A DNA stretch of 64,000 nt, from NCBI GenBank assembly GCA_963747535.1, contig CAVVFX010000001.1, positions 62,001 to 126,000 of the forward strand. The letters run 5' to 3'. This DNA is from CAVVFX01 sp963747535 (GTDB lineage: Bacteria > Acidobacteriota > Terriglobia > Bryobacterales > Bryobacteraceae). The notes below the pieces were generated by a model. The model had not been told where the DNA came from. It ran no database searches and saw only the letters and a list, made by a program, of their open reading frames with translations. Below are positions 18,304-27,708 of the stretch, piece by piece. A program made the position numbers and the translations under genes. Each line of letters opens with the position of its first letter. Positions within the stretch are counted from its first letter, which is position 1.

Positions 18304-19974
18304 TCAGTTCAAGTTAATCTGTGTTCCTGCTACATCAACTGCGGCGCCGCCCGCATCTATCTTGACTCCCATACCCTGGATTTCGATTTGGCCTTGCGCC
18401 TTGAGAGTAAGATTGCCTTGGGTGGTAAGTGACGTGTCGCCTTTTACATCGATCACTAACTTGTTCGCTTTGCTATCCAGCATGATTTTGTTTCCCGACT
18501 TGTCCTCGATCGTAATGCTGGTGCTGCCGTCGCTATCATCCAGTGTGATGCTGTGTCCCGAGCGCGAGCGGATAATCCGTTGTTGCACCTGGCCTCCGGC
18601 GATAACTTCGCTGCTTTTCTTGGGTGGGGCGTCTTGTCCGTTCCACAGACCGCCCATGACGAACGCATGGTGTACATCGCCCATCTCGAAGCCGACCAGC
18701 ACTTCATCGTTCACCTCTGGAAGGAATTGGATGCCGCGCTTTGCCCCGCCGCCAAGAGCGACCACACGTGCCCAATCGCTGGTGTGATCGCTGGAAAGCC
18801 AGGGGTACTTCACTTTCACCCTGCCCCATCCTTTTGGGTCCTGATTGTCGGTCACGATACCTATAACCAGGCCAACTCCTGTGGTGGAGTTTTCGGCGTC
18901 GGCGCCTAGTAACGCCAGTAAAGTCGAAGGCGTCTGCCCGGAAATGCTGAAATGCGTGCTGTAGCTTTGGCTGGCGTTATAAATGTGAATTGCGCTGGTA
19001 ACGAAATAGGTTCCACCGAACTGGTTGCCGACCGCATCGATTTTCACTGAAGTGCCCGCCACGATGGCTGGATCGCCCTGACACGTTCCTTCCGCCTCGA
19101 CGAATCGCTCAGCATGCCTGTTGGCGACGACCTGGGCCAGTTGATCAGCGGCGGTTTGAGTACGGAGAGGCTGACTCGAGACCAGGTGCGCGGCCTCTAT
19201 AGAGAAGGCACTCTTGGCGAGGTCGGGGCCCTTGGTTTTCTGGCCAACATCCGGCGTGCCTTTTCCAGTGTTGGCCTGGCCTACGATCTCTCTTCGCGTT
19301 TCAGGATCCCACCCGCGGGCGGTGACGGTGTTAATCTGTGAAAGAGTCGTTAGACGTGGCCGAAATTCGGTGAGAGTTGCGCCCCACTGCAAGGCCACCG
19401 GTTGCCCATCCTTCTCGGCAGGTTTGAAGCACAAGTTTTTGCTCTCGGCATAGAGCAGGAAGCCCATAGCCTTCGCGCGCTTACGCAAGAACTCGAGATT
19501 GGTCTCGTTGTTCTGGAGCAGGTATTGGTGCACCTGGGTCGTGGCTTCGACCTTCGGCTGGAGGCCCGCCTCTTTGGCGATCCGTTGCGCGACATCGCTG
19601 TCGGTGACATTTTGGAAGGAACGAACCTGCCTGCCTCGCGCCAGGCGGTGCAGACGATCGAATGCTCTCACCACGAGCCGCTGCGTGCTTGGCCCGAACT
19701 CCGGCTCCATCTCTACGATCTCTCCGTCAAATATGACTAGCGACCGGCTGGTTGCAGCCGTTGATTTGGCGGAAACGACAACTGTTTTACCAGGGGCCAG
19801 CGAAGGCTCGTCAATCCAGTGGAGGCGCGGATCATGCATAACGAGGGTCGCGACATCGGGCATATGAAGGCTGCTCTCGACCGTAACTTCCACAAGGGCG
19901 TGCATGAATTCTTCGGACACGTCCGTCCCGTCAATCTTCACGTAGAAATGGCTCAGAAGCTTTGACTCAGGCAT
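18304..19974 (-). CDS. VgrG-like spike/hub protein of CIS
   Basis: The 556-residue protein has an N-terminal phage late-control D/hub part (HFYVKIDGTDVSEEFM, FDGEIVEMEP, YLLQNNETNLEFLRKRA), a gp5-type OB fold (GLVIGIVTDNQDPKGWGRVK, LPEVNDEVLVGFEMGD), and a C-terminal beta-helix of short repeats (SITIEDKSGNKIMLD, LTLKAQGQIEIQ). It forms the puncturing tip at the end of the inner tube. No PAAR tip gene is visible nearby. It overlaps the LysM protein gene by eight bases, as Afp7-Afp8 pairs often do. Confidence 0.92.
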   Translation of the reverse strand: MPESKLLSHFYVKIDGTDVSEEFMHALVEVTVESSLHMPDVATLVMHDPRLHWIDEPSLAPGKTVVVSAKSTAATSRSLVIFDGEIVEMEPEFGPSTQRLVVRAFDRLHRLARGRQVRSFQNVTDSDVAQRIAKEAGLQPKVEATTQVHQYLLQNNETNLEFLRKRAKAMGFLLYAESKNLCFKPAEKDGQPVALQWGATLTEFRPRLTTLSQINTVTARGWDPETRREIVGQANTGKGTPDVGQKTKGPDLAKSAFSIEAAHLVSSQPLRTQTAADQLAQVVANRHAERFVEAEGTCQGDPAIVAGTSVKIDAVGNQFGGTYFVTSAIHIYNASQSYSTHFSISGQTPSTLLALLGADAENSTTGVGLVIGIVTDNQDPKGWGRVKVKYPWLSSDHTSDWARVVALGGGAKRGIQFLPEVNDEVLVGFEMGDVHHAFVMGGLWNGQDAPPKKSSEVIAGGQVQQRIIRSRSGHSITLDDSDGSTSITIEDKSGNKIMLDSKANKLVIDVKGDTSLTTQGNLTLKAQGQIEIQGMGVKIDAGGAAVDVAGTQINLN

Positions 19975-20632
19975 TTGGGATTGCCAGAAGAGTTCCTGGA
20001 GTCAACCGGCGGACTCGAGTCAGTCGATTGGCGTCTGCAATTAGGCGCCACAGGTTGGGATCGTTGTATTCTTTGAAAGCAATGAAGGCTAGCGTCTCAC
20101 CTGCCTTCACCGTCCATACCCGTTCACCGCCGACACCGCCCGATGTAGGATTCTGTTTTGGCGGGACACCGGGATCCTTTGCCTCCTGAAACGTCACGTC
20201 AAGGACGGCCCGAACCGGCGTGCCGTCGGATTTGAACAGAGTAAAACGCTGGCTGATACTGGTGATGACAGAGTCAAACCCGATCATGTTCCCCCACTGA
20301 AAGCGCACGGTCGGAGGTCGGCCTTTCTTGTTCTTTGTGTCCTTGAGGGACGGATCCACAATCATAAGATCGTAAATGGCGTTTGTGTGTTCCTTACGCA
20401 CGTCCCCGCCTTCCGCGTACGTATCAAAAAAGAGCTGTAGCTTCAGCGTGGCCGCTTGCCCACCGCCAAAATCGTACGCGGGAATGTTCGTATTTGTATT
20501 CTTCCCGGGCTTCCAGGTGTTTTGCTTGCTCCAGGTGAATTCTTTTGGGTTGAACATGACCTTCAACTTGGTGGCATCACCGCCGCCAACGTCAAGCCGT
20601 ACGATTTCAGCATGAGCTAAACCCGAAGTCAT
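19967..20632 (-). CDS. CIS tube/hub connector with LysM domain (Afp7-like)
   Basis: The 221-residue protein starts with a contractile-injection tube-initiator domain: KLKVMFNPKEFTWSKQNTW, LQLFFDTYAEGGDV, RFQWGNMIGF. It ends in a LysM-like domain (VWTVKAGETLAFIAFKEYN, WRLIADANRL, TPGTLLAIP). Afp7/PVC7-type proteins join the hub to the first tube ring, and LysM also occurs in phage gp53-type baseplate proteins. It follows the large DUF4157 gene by 11 bases and overlaps the spike gene. Confidence 0.88.
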   Translation of the reverse strand: MTSGLAHAEIVRLDVGGGDATKLKVMFNPKEFTWSKQNTWKPGKNTNTNIPAYDFGGGQAATLKLQLFFDTYAEGGDVRKEHTNAIYDLMIVDPSLKDTKNKKGRPPTVRFQWGNMIGFDSVITSISQRFTLFKSDGTPVRAVLDVTFQEAKDPGVPPKQNPTSGGVGGERVWTVKAGETLAFIAFKEYNDPNLWRLIADANRLTRVRRLTPGTLLAIPNA

Positions 20633-20643
20633 CGCATGGTCTC

Positions 20644-22617
20644 CTAAGTCAACTGGCGTCTGCGCTCTGCGGCCAGGCGCCGCTTCAAGATGAGGTAAAC
20701 CTGTCGCGCCTGCGCTTCCAGATCAGGTTGAGGATGCTGCGCTTCCGGCGCAGGTTCCGCTTGGGAAGAATCCGCTGTTGCAGGCAGGCCTTCGTCCAGC
20801 GGCCGATTCACCTCGGCGAATTGCAACGGCGCAACAGTGCTCATTTCCTGCGCCGCAGCGAAGTTTGGCAGCTCGCTGGAAGTCCCGGCTGAGGTAGCCG
20901 GCGCGGTCGACGCACGTATCTCAGGCGCAGATGTCATACAGGCAGGTAGTGGCTCCCAAGGAGCAGGCAGACCGCCCCAGGTTTCCGGACTGCCCGAACC
21001 TTCCGAACGGCCCCCGCTTTTCGAACGGTTTGGCGACCCCGCAACGGAGGGCTCCGAAGCGTTGTGAACTTCGCGCGGCTCGAAGGTGACGCCCATCGTT
21101 GGCATTACGCTTGTCGCGACTGGTTTGTCTTTGAACTCTCCCGCCCGGCGGCGCACACGGCTTTCGACCCGGTTCGCCAGCGCTTCCTCATCCATTCTTT
21201 CGGCCGGCTTGGTGGTTCCGGCAGGCGTGCGGACTTCGCGTGCTATAGGAGGAATGAAGCGAGGCACACGCCGTCGCGCCACGTGGGTCAACTCGTGCGC
21301 CAGCAGCCCAATGTGCTCGCGCGAGTCTCTGACATAGGCCGACCCCATTGTCACTGTCTCACCTGTCGCCACAGCGTCGGCCCGGTTGGCTCGCACAATT
21401 TGCGCCGCAGATGGCCCCTGGTAGACTGGCACGCTCGCCGGGTCGATCCCCACCAGCGGCTTCAAAAATCGGCGAGTTGACTCCGTTATCGGCTCCGGCC
21501 GATCCGATGGCAGCGGTTGAAGAGGTGATGGGTCACGATGCGCTTCAGGAGTTCGCAGGTTCTGGGGCCTCGGCTTGCTGCCGACGGAAAGAGGGGATCC
21601 TGCCGATAGGGAGCTCTTCATAGCTGATGGGTGTTTAACTGGCCGTTGCGCTGACTGCGCGAGACGTGCGGCCCACGCGGCCGGAGTGCGGCTGGTATCG
21701 TAGCGTTGAACGAACAGCTCAGCAGGATCTGTGTCTGGCGCTCCCTGTATGCCACGAGCCGATAACTCGGAGGTTGAGACCTTTGAGGCAGAAGTCAAGG
21801 GACGGCCGATCTCCTGAGCAGGGCTTTGTCGGACCTCCGCGATCGAGATTTCCTGGATAAGCTTTCGACGCTGGCGATTGACGGGCAAATCCCTCTTTGG
21901 CATCACGGTCGACGCATCCTCGGGCACTCGATTTGCAATCGGCAAAGTAGAGGCAGAGGGCTTAGGTGTGTCCGCGATGACGGTCTCCGGCTCAGAAGAG
22001 TCCAAATCGGTGAGTCGAAGGTTCAGTTCTGGGCTCCCCGGTTCACCCACCTGCAAAGGTATTCTCGGTTCTGCAGCATCCGACGCACTGTTGAGGAGAA
22101 CCAACGGCTGGCCTTCCATGGTCGGTTCTCCAGCGGTTGTCGCAAGGCCACTCGAAGCCAACGATGGCAAGGGTATTGCGATATCATCCTGCTGTTCGAC
22201 CTCGTTTGACTCTTCTCGCGCCGACGGAGAGGACACCACCGGCTCGTCCGTTCCAACCTGTTCTGCCGCGCCCGATAAAGCCACTTCCGTCGACCTCCGT
22301 TCTTTGTCTGGTACCGTCTCCTCGAGAACAGCTTCCAACACCGCAGGAAATTCGCTCGATGCGTGATCTGCCGCCATCGGTTCCGACGCTAGGAAATCCG
22401 CGACGTCATCTGAATTCGATGTTTCACTCATCACGTAGTCAAACGACGGCGTCGGCTCCCGATCCTGCTCCGGAACACCGGACAGCAAGTCCAGCTCTTC
22501 CAGAAAACGTGCCGGGTTGAGCCTGTGAATGCGTTTGTGCAGTGATCGGCGTCGCGCTAAATATCGCGACAATGCCATCCGATCCTTTACTTGCCTGGCT
22601 TTGAAAAGCCGCAACAT
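20644..22617 (-). CDS. Large DUF4157 protein of CIS (HELTH motif)
   Basis: The 657-residue, mostly low-complexity protein begins MLRLFKARQVKDRMALSRYL and has long Ser/Pro/Glu-rich linkers. Its one clear domain is DUF4157 around residues 385-450 (FLKPLVGIDPASVPVYQGPS, then IGLLAHELTHVARR), with the HExxH zinc-peptidase signature HELTH near 438-442. DUF4157 proteins are strongly associated with extracellular CIS loci, as effectors or cargo-linked peptidases. The disordered length and position between the tube and hub genes would also suit a packaged cargo or a tape-measure substitute; this is inference. It starts four bases after the tube gene's stop. Confidence 0.8.
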   Translation of the reverse strand: MLRLFKARQVKDRMALSRYLARRRSLHKRIHRLNPARFLEELDLLSGVPEQDREPTPSFDYVMSETSNSDDVADFLASEPMAADHASSEFPAVLEAVLEETVPDKERRSTEVALSGAAEQVGTDEPVVSSPSAREESNEVEQQDDIAIPLPSLASSGLATTAGEPTMEGQPLVLLNSASDAAEPRIPLQVGEPGSPELNLRLTDLDSSEPETVIADTPKPSASTLPIANRVPEDASTVMPKRDLPVNRQRRKLIQEISIAEVRQSPAQEIGRPLTSASKVSTSELSARGIQGAPDTDPAELFVQRYDTSRTPAAWAARLAQSAQRPVKHPSAMKSSLSAGSPLSVGSKPRPQNLRTPEAHRDPSPLQPLPSDRPEPITESTRRFLKPLVGIDPASVPVYQGPSAAQIVRANRADAVATGETVTMGSAYVRDSREHIGLLAHELTHVARRRVPRFIPPIAREVRTPAGTTKPAERMDEEALANRVESRVRRRAGEFKDKPVATSVMPTMGVTFEPREVHNASEPSVAGSPNRSKSGGRSEGSGSPETWGGLPAPWEPLPACMTSAPEIRASTAPATSAGTSSELPNFAAAQEMSTVAPLQFAEVNRPLDEGLPATADSSQAEPAPEAQHPQPDLEAQARQVYLILKRRLAAERRRQLT

Positions 22618-22621
22618 GACA

Positions 22622-23056
22622 TTAACCTGCTTTCAGTCCCTCGTGCGCGAGTTCCACCGTCTCGATTGCGTTCATCTTGTCGTCCGATTTGAACTGGGGT
22701 CCACTCCACTTGATTGGGTACGCATTGATGTAGTCCCATCGCATGAACTCGCTTCCATCCGAGTTATAGAGAATTACGGACAGGTTACGCTGAGTTAGCT
22801 TACCGCTCGCGACTTCAAGGCTCCACTTCAGAAATTCGTTGGAGGTTGTAATCCCCCGCTTGAGCGTTAGATTACTAACCTTGCAACGGCCGGGTCTGCG
22901 ATGAACGAAGTCATTGTTACCTCCTTCTTCAATGTCCTCGACTGCTATCTCTATGTTGAGACCGCTTACCTCTGCGAACACAGCTTGCGCTATGCCATCG
23001 ATGGCGACATAGAATCTACAAACGGGATGCGCTTGAATATCTATCGAGCCGGGCAA
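22622..23056 (-). CDS. CIS inner tube protein 2
   Basis: The 144-residue protein has the gp19/Afp1-5 tube fold signature: CRFYVAIDGIAQAVFAEVSG, KVSNLTLKRGITTSNEFLKW, MRWDYINAYPIKWSGPQF and VELAHEGL at the end. Afp-type loci carry several tube paralogues, the minor ones probably forming the rings next to the hub. This one lies before the hub genes, consistent with such a role. Three bases separate it from the upstream 56-residue gene. Confidence 0.9.
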   Translation of the reverse strand: MPGSIDIQAHPVCRFYVAIDGIAQAVFAEVSGLNIEIAVEDIEEGGNNDFVHRRPGRCKVSNLTLKRGITTSNEFLKWSLEVASGKLTQRNLSVILYNSDGSEFMRWDYINAYPIKWSGPQFKSDDKMNAIETVELAHEGLKAG

Positions 23057-23059
23057 AGC

Positions 23060-23230
23060 CTAATCCCCCCCTCGATAGGCGATGTTCCGCGCTCGGGCCC
23101 GCTCCAGGCGCAAATCGTCGAACATGAGCTGATACACTCTGTCCGCAAGCTTTCGTAGAGCGGCGTCCGCATCCTCTCCAGTCTGATGCTCTCCCTCTTC
23201 GCTCGATGCTTCGCCACCTTGTACAACCAT
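23060..23230 (-). CDS. Small (56 aa) CIS-cluster protein
   Basis: The ATG at 23230 follows a purine-rich AAAGGGGGG site by several bases, and the stop at 23060 is three bases before the tube gene, so it fits the operon tightly. The product begins MVVQGGEASSEEGEHQTGED and holds LRKLADRVYQLMFDDLRLER. I recall the LADRVYxLMxxDLRxER pattern from tiny genes between tube and chaperone genes in other CIS loci. It is probably a single helix that contacts another tail part. Function unknown. Confidence 0.7.
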   Translation of the reverse strand: MVVQGGEASSEEGEHQTGEDADAALRKLADRVYQLMFDDLRLERARARNIAYRGGD

Positions 23231-23294
23231 CGCTGCCCCCCTTTCTCGGAGCCGATCCGTTAACGGTCGGAACTAAACGTGCTAAACGTTGACA

Positions 23295-23675
23295 CTATTG
23301 CTCTACAGGCTGACCGTTTTCGCTCCCCGTCAGATCCAGCCTGAAGCGCTTGCCGCAAGCTGGACACTGCGTCTCGACAAGGCTGTTGGTATCTTCGTTA
23401 AAGCGCAAGTAAAGGGCCTGAAGATACGCAAAGTCGGAGGTGAACAGACCTTCGATCACTGAAGTCGAGACCGGGCAAATGTTCCCTAGGCGAACGATGA
23501 CCCGGCTCAACAGCAGAATGCTCAAATAAGCCTCATTCACTCGAGATCGGGCATCTTGAAGTGGTTCCACCTCATCGAGGGCAGTCGCCAATCGCATTAG
23601 CCCCGCGCAGTGCAGGTTCCCCTGAGCATCTATATATCCGCGAGGCAATCTAAACTCAAACTCTGTTTGCAGCAT
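23295..23675 (-). CDS. CIS tail-assembly-chaperone-like protein with zinc knuckle
   Basis: The 126-residue protein starts MLQTEFEFRLPRGYIDAQGN. It has a helical middle (NEAYLSILLLSRVIVRLGNI) and a C-terminal CPACGKRF motif; with only one CxxC visible, zinc binding would need a dimer or other ligands. Small proteins of this kind follow the first tube gene in Afp/PVC-like loci and are usually annotated as tail assembly proteins. A chaperone role for tube or tape-measure assembly is inferred from position. Confidence 0.7.
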   Translation of the reverse strand: MLQTEFEFRLPRGYIDAQGNLHCAGLMRLATALDEVEPLQDARSRVNEAYLSILLLSRVIVRLGNICPVSTSVIEGLFTSDFAYLQALYLRFNEDTNSLVETQCPACGKRFRLDLTGSENGQPVEQ

Positions 23676-23711
23676 TACCCACCTAAAAAGTAATCACGAA
23701 GATGACGTCGG

Positions 23712-24152
23712 TTACTTAGTCCGGTCGTACCCCTCGATTGTGAGCTCCATCTCTTCGATTCCAACCTCGTTGTTAGTGGCATTTGCCGAAGGACCGGTGA
23801 GTTTGGACGGCCACGCATTGACGAAATCCCAGCGTGCCACTTCATTCCCCTCCTGGTTGAACATTACAATTGAGCCATTCTTACGGGCGTCGTCGATCTT
23901 ACCCTGTTCAACCAACTTTCGCCATTTCCACATATCCATCGCGTCCGTGATGCCGCGCTTGAGGACAATGTTGTTCCACTTCATGCGGCCGGGTACCTTC
24001 TTGAGGATGTATTCACCCTTTTGGCCGCTGGCCTTGTACTCTACGACTTCGTTTTCACTTCCCATCCCCGTGCATTCCCGAAATGCGCCGACGACTTGTC
24101 CTTGGAACTCGACGCCGAACCACGACGATACAACGGGGTCCTGATTTGCCAT
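23712..24152 (-). CDS. CIS inner tube protein 1 (major tube)
   Basis: Start at MANQDPVVSSWFGVEFQGQV (24152), because a TAGGAGAG site lies just upstream; a longer frame from 24194 has none. The 146-residue protein has the tube signature GAFRECTGMGSENEVVEYKA, LKKVPGRMKWNNIVLKRGIT and EVARWDFVNAWPSKLTGPS. It lies directly after the sheath gene, the usual place of the major tube subunit. Hexamers stack to form the needle inside the sheath. Confidence 0.92.
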   Translation of the reverse strand: MANQDPVVSSWFGVEFQGQVVGAFRECTGMGSENEVVEYKASGQKGEYILKKVPGRMKWNNIVLKRGITDAMDMWKWRKLVEQGKIDDARKNGSIVMFNQEGNEVARWDFVNAWPSKLTGPSANATNNEVGIEEMELTIEGYDRTK

Positions 24153-24243
24153 GTCTTCTCTCCTAAGTCCGCTGGGGAAGAATACCCACCCCAAGCAAGT
24201 GGTCTAGTTTCTTGTGTTGCGGCGCAAACGCCGCAACGGATGC

Positions 24244-25083
24244 CTACGCGCCACCGCCCGAGAACTGACTCAGGCGAAAAATAACAAACTCGGCCGGCTT
24301 CACGGGAGCCATTCCGACTTCAATAATCAACTGCCCACGATCGCGCACGTCCGGTGAGTTCAGTTCTTCGTCGCACTTGACGAAGAATGCTTCCGCCGGC
24401 GTGTTCCCGAATAGCGCTCCAGATCGCCATACGCCCCTCAAAAACGAGCCCACGTCGCGGCGGACCCGCGCCCACAAGTCGGGATCGTTCGGCTCAAACA
24501 CTACCCACTGCGTCCCGCGGTCAATGGATTTCTCTACATAGTTGAACAGCCGCCGCACGTTGACGTAGCGCCATGCCGGGTCGCTGCTCAGCGTCCGGGC
24601 ACCCCACACGCGCAGCCCGCGGCCGGTGAATGATCGAATGCAGTTCACGCCAATGGGGTTCAGTGTGTCTTGCTCGCCTTTGGTGATTTGTGCTGCTCCT
24701 TCGAGCGCACCGGCCACTACTTCGTTTGCCGGCGCCTTATGAACTCCCCGTTCCTGATCGCTGCGCGCGAACACACCCGCGATATGACCGCATGGGGGCA
24801 CCGCGATGGGGCTCCCATTCGGACCGGCGACTTTGATCCATGGATAATAGAGAGCAGCAAACTTGGAGTCGTAATTGGTCTCAGCTTCCCGCCATTTCTT
24901 GACCTCCTGGGGTGACAAGCCCGGCAAACTGTCAAGAATGGCAAGGCGATCGCCCATTCGCTCGCAATGCGCGATCATCGCAGTGTGCACAGTTTTGACG
25001 CCAACTCGATCGATCAAACCTGCCTCGTATGCCGACATGATATCCGGGCAACAAATCATGGTGGCGTCGTCAGCGATCTCTAG
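24244..25083 (-). pseudogene. CIS tail sheath, C-terminal part (split by IS)
   Basis: This half encodes about 278 residues from EIADDATMICCPDIMSAYEA to FVIFRLSQFSGGG. It includes the conserved sheath blocks AALYYPWIKV, PPCGHIAGVFARSDQERGVH, NCIRSFTGRGLRVWGARTLS, RRLFNYVEKSIDRGTQWVVF and KPAEFVIF. This is the conserved C-terminal core that packs on the tube in contractile sheaths. It has no start of its own in place; the upstream in-frame codons belong to the IS end. The remaining half is at 26949-27675. Confidence 0.93.
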
Positions 25084-26948
25084 CCCTACCTTCGCAGCAG
25101 GATAGGGTGAATCCGGGTTTACGGGTGTCAATCATGTATGAACAGGTCTGGCGGTCATACATGAAAGAAGTGTTGGCATCCAACGATCCAACTCGAATGT
25201 CTTAACGGCCCGGCGCTGTATGGTAGTCAACTCGGGCGCAATCATCACCGTTGCGCGACGTCCCGGCCCGCCCGTCGTCGTACGCACCAGTGTGGCGCGG
25301 ATTGCGGCGAGATCGCCCATCATCGCCAGAGCGGAGTCGCCTGTTCCGAGCGCGATCTTTGCCAGACTCACAAGCATCAGTCCGAGTACCGTCGCAAAGG
25401 TATGTAGGCGTATGGGCCCATCTGTCCACTGATGCGACGGCCCCCAGGGCACCACGCCTCCCTTCTTCGCCCGGCGGAACAGTTCTTCGACGTTCCACTG
25501 ACCGCGGAACGCCTGCACGATCCGGCCGGTGCTCCACAAGTGATGATCCGTGCACAGCACCCGCCGCCCGAGGCGGGTCTTTTCCAGATGGCGGCGCAGC
25601 ACCGCATCCACATGCCAGCGTAAGGTCGGCTGTTTGTCGTCGCCGCCGATCTCGGTTACCACGAATCTCGACAAATGTTCGCGGGCCAGCGCCTTCTTTA
25701 TCCGCTGCTCCAAGCTACTGCGTGAGATGCGTTTGGCCTTTACGAGTCGATCAAGCTTGCTTAACTCCGCCTTCGCTTTGCGCAATGCCACCGCAATGCC
25801 GCGCTTCTGACCCTCCAGCAGTTCCTGGCTCTCGACCACCACCAACGTGCGGTCCAGGCTGCCGACCTTCGCCTGCACCCGCGCCGCGCGAACCTGGGCC
25901 AACTTGCCAGTCAGAGGCTTCATCGCACCTCGCTTGGCCGCCATCTGCAGCGCTTGTTCCGCCGCCGCATGTCCCAGCGGCAACGAGATCAGGCTGTAGT
26001 AGCCGACAACGTCCAGATCCAGTTCCAACTGAGGGCTCCAAGAACCTCCATCGCGCACCAGCGTCCGCTGCGCCCTACCCCGGCTCTCTCCGTCGTCCAG
26101 CGACTGATGCAGTTCCTTCAACCCACCCAGGCATGCGGTCAACACCGCCTGATCGGAACTGTTCCCCGGATAGGTTCGGTATAGCAATGGCACGTGGCCC
26201 GTCTCGCTGACCAGCACGCCGAGCCCCACTACACGTAGATCACTCCGTTTGCTTTTGGCATGACCGCGACGCGCCAACTCCCCTGGCGTCACCGTCGCAA
26301 TGTGAGTGTCGAAATTCGTAGTGTCGAACGCCAGCACGTCGGCCGAAAGCTCGAACCGGGCCACAGCCGCTTTCGCAATCGCGATTTGCGCGTGCTCCAA
26401 CTGTTCATCGGTGACTTGCCGGGCCACGCGATGATAGGCTTGGCCACTGAAGACCGAAGACGGCAGGCACGACAAGCGCGGCACGGCCCCATCCAGAAAC
26501 TCCGCCAAGTCCCGCTTCGGTCCGGGCGAACAGGCCCGCTGGATGGCGACAGCCAAGGCCAACTCACCGACCGACGGGCCACCTTTGGCGCCAAGGTTGC
26601 TGCACGCCCGGTCGATATGCCCTATCAGATCGAGTTGCTCGGCAACCCAGATCAACGCGCCGACATCCCCAACGGCCTGGGTCCCCACCGTTCGCGTGGC
26701 GGCCAGATCCGCGACAGGAGCCGCTGTTGCCGGGCCAAGCACAGTCTGGCGCGCAACGGAACGGCCGCGGACCGGGTCCCACACCGACTGTGCCGCGATA
26801 CGGTAGCGGAGGCCATTCACATCCCGTTCGAAAACATGCATATCTTTCATGTAGCATGATTTCGTCCAGAAAGAAAGCGTCACAGCCATATCTCATGACG
26901 CTGGAGCCCTCCCGACGCTATTTGTCGTTCAGGAATGCGAAGGTAGGG
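25084..26948 (-). mobile_element. IS1634-like element inside the sheath gene
   Basis: The 1865-bp element is bounded by 13-bp perfect inverted repeats: ccctaccttcgca at 25084-25096 and tgcgaaggtaggg at 26936-26948. CTAG lies on each side (25080-25083 and 26949-26952), consistent with a 4-bp target duplication; because CTAG is palindromic it could instead be part of a 17-bp repeat. Removing the element with one CTAG joins the sheath halves in frame as GIEGL-EIADD. The complete transposase and perfect ends point to a recent insertion. Confidence 0.9.
25132..26850 (-). CDS. IS1634-family transposase
   Basis: The start at MKDMHVFERDVNGLRYRIA (26850) fits the family; the frame is open to 26889. 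The protein of about 572 residues has the IS4/IS1634 layout: RACSPGPKRDLAEFL, FDTTNF with the first catalytic Asp, a beta-strand region LLVVGLGVL-like (RVVGLGVLVSETGHVPLLY), RTLVRDGGSW, and the Y/W-x2-E region QWNVEELFRRAKKGGVVPW with the catalytic Glu. A C-terminal hydrophobic segment follows (FATVLGLMLVSLAKIAL). It looks complete and free of stops. It reads in the same direction as the CIS genes. Confidence 0.88.
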   Translation of the reverse strand: MKDMHVFERDVNGLRYRIAAQSVWDPVRGRSVARQTVLGPATAAPVADLAATRTVGTQAVGDVGALIWVAEQLDLIGHIDRACSNLGAKGGPSVGELALAVAIQRACSPGPKRDLAEFLDGAVPRLSCLPSSVFSGQAYHRVARQVTDEQLEHAQIAIAKAAVARFELSADVLAFDTTNFDTHIATVTPGELARRGHAKSKRSDLRVVGLGVLVSETGHVPLLYRTYPGNSSDQAVLTACLGGLKELHQSLDDGESRGRAQRTLVRDGGSWSPQLELDLDVVGYYSLISLPLGHAAAEQALQMAAKRGAMKPLTGKLAQVRAARVQAKVGSLDRTLVVVESQELLEGQKRGIAVALRKAKAELSKLDRLVKAKRISRSSLEQRIKKALAREHLSRFVVTEIGGDDKQPTLRWHVDAVLRRHLEKTRLGRRVLCTDHHLWSTGRIVQAFRGQWNVEELFRRAKKGGVVPWGPSHQWTDGPIRLHTFATVLGLMLVSLAKIALGTGDSALAMMGDLAAIRATLVRTTTGGPGRRATVMIAPELTTIQRRAVKTFELDRWMPTLLSCMTARPVHT

Positions 26949-27675
26949 CTAGTCCTTCAATGCCACTCCGCTCACTGACGTCGCCTGTGAAATTAGCCGG
27001 GTTGATCTGAGGCAGCAGGGCCGTCTCGGACGTCTTGAGCAAGTATGTGCCGATTTCCGGAGCGCGCTCGGCCAGTGTCCCTGCGCTTTGAGCATCAACC
27101 GCCACGATCAACTGACTCAATTGGTTGACGGTCTCCACCGCGTTTTTCGTCCCTTTCGCTCTGCTGAGGCTGACGTTTTCGTAGACTTCCTCTTTGGATC
27201 CCAAACGCACCTTCAACGTGAACGTGCTGTCTGCCGGCTCGTCCCCCGTTGGCGGTGCGACCTCCACCTCTATATCACCAGCAACGTCCGGTTTCCGTTG
27301 AACCGCTATCGAGGGAATCGCTTTCGATGATTTACTGGGGAGTTGGAGCGATTCAGTGACTTTGGCGTTCTTTCCGGCGCCATTGCCAATGCGCGTAATA
27401 TAGGCGCGGCCACCTCCGTTTTGGAAATACCCGAACACCGCGTGCGATAAGTAGGCTCCTTTCAGGTGTGGGTCGCGCCGCCCTCCTTCTTCCAGCGCGC
27501 CGAAGGTCTCGAGGTACTGCGACCAGTTGGTAACCAAGGTGGGCTGGTTCACCGGTCCGGTCGGCGCAAACCCGACAAAGGCGGCCATGGCCGTGCCAAC
27601 CCCCTCAATTGGCCGCGGGCCGCTGTTGACTTCTTCGATGTAAACGCCCGGTGACAAGTACTCAGGCATGATCAT
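26949..27675 (-). pseudogene. CIS tail sheath, N-terminal part (split by IS)
   Basis: The frame starts MIMPEYLSPGVYIEEVNSGP, the classic sheath N terminus, followed by GVGTAMAAFVGFAPTGPVNQ, SHAVFGYFQNGGGRAYITRI and a variable beta domain. It ends with DFTGDVSERS-like residues (NFTGDVSERSGIEGL, about residue 242) right at the IS end; six IS-derived codons then lead to a stop. Joined to 24244-25083, the full protein would be about 520 residues, normal for an Afp/PVC sheath. As it stands no full sheath can be made, so contraction should be lost. No second sheath gene is in the window. Confidence 0.93.
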
Positions 27676-27708
27676 TCTCCTTTTTCTGTTTCACTGTCTC
27701 TAGGTTCT

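Noticed and set aside
20644..22617. Classic tape-measure protein identity for the large DUF4157 gene
   Set aside because: It lacks the long alpha-helical and hydrophobic stretches of tape measures; kept only as a hypothesis.
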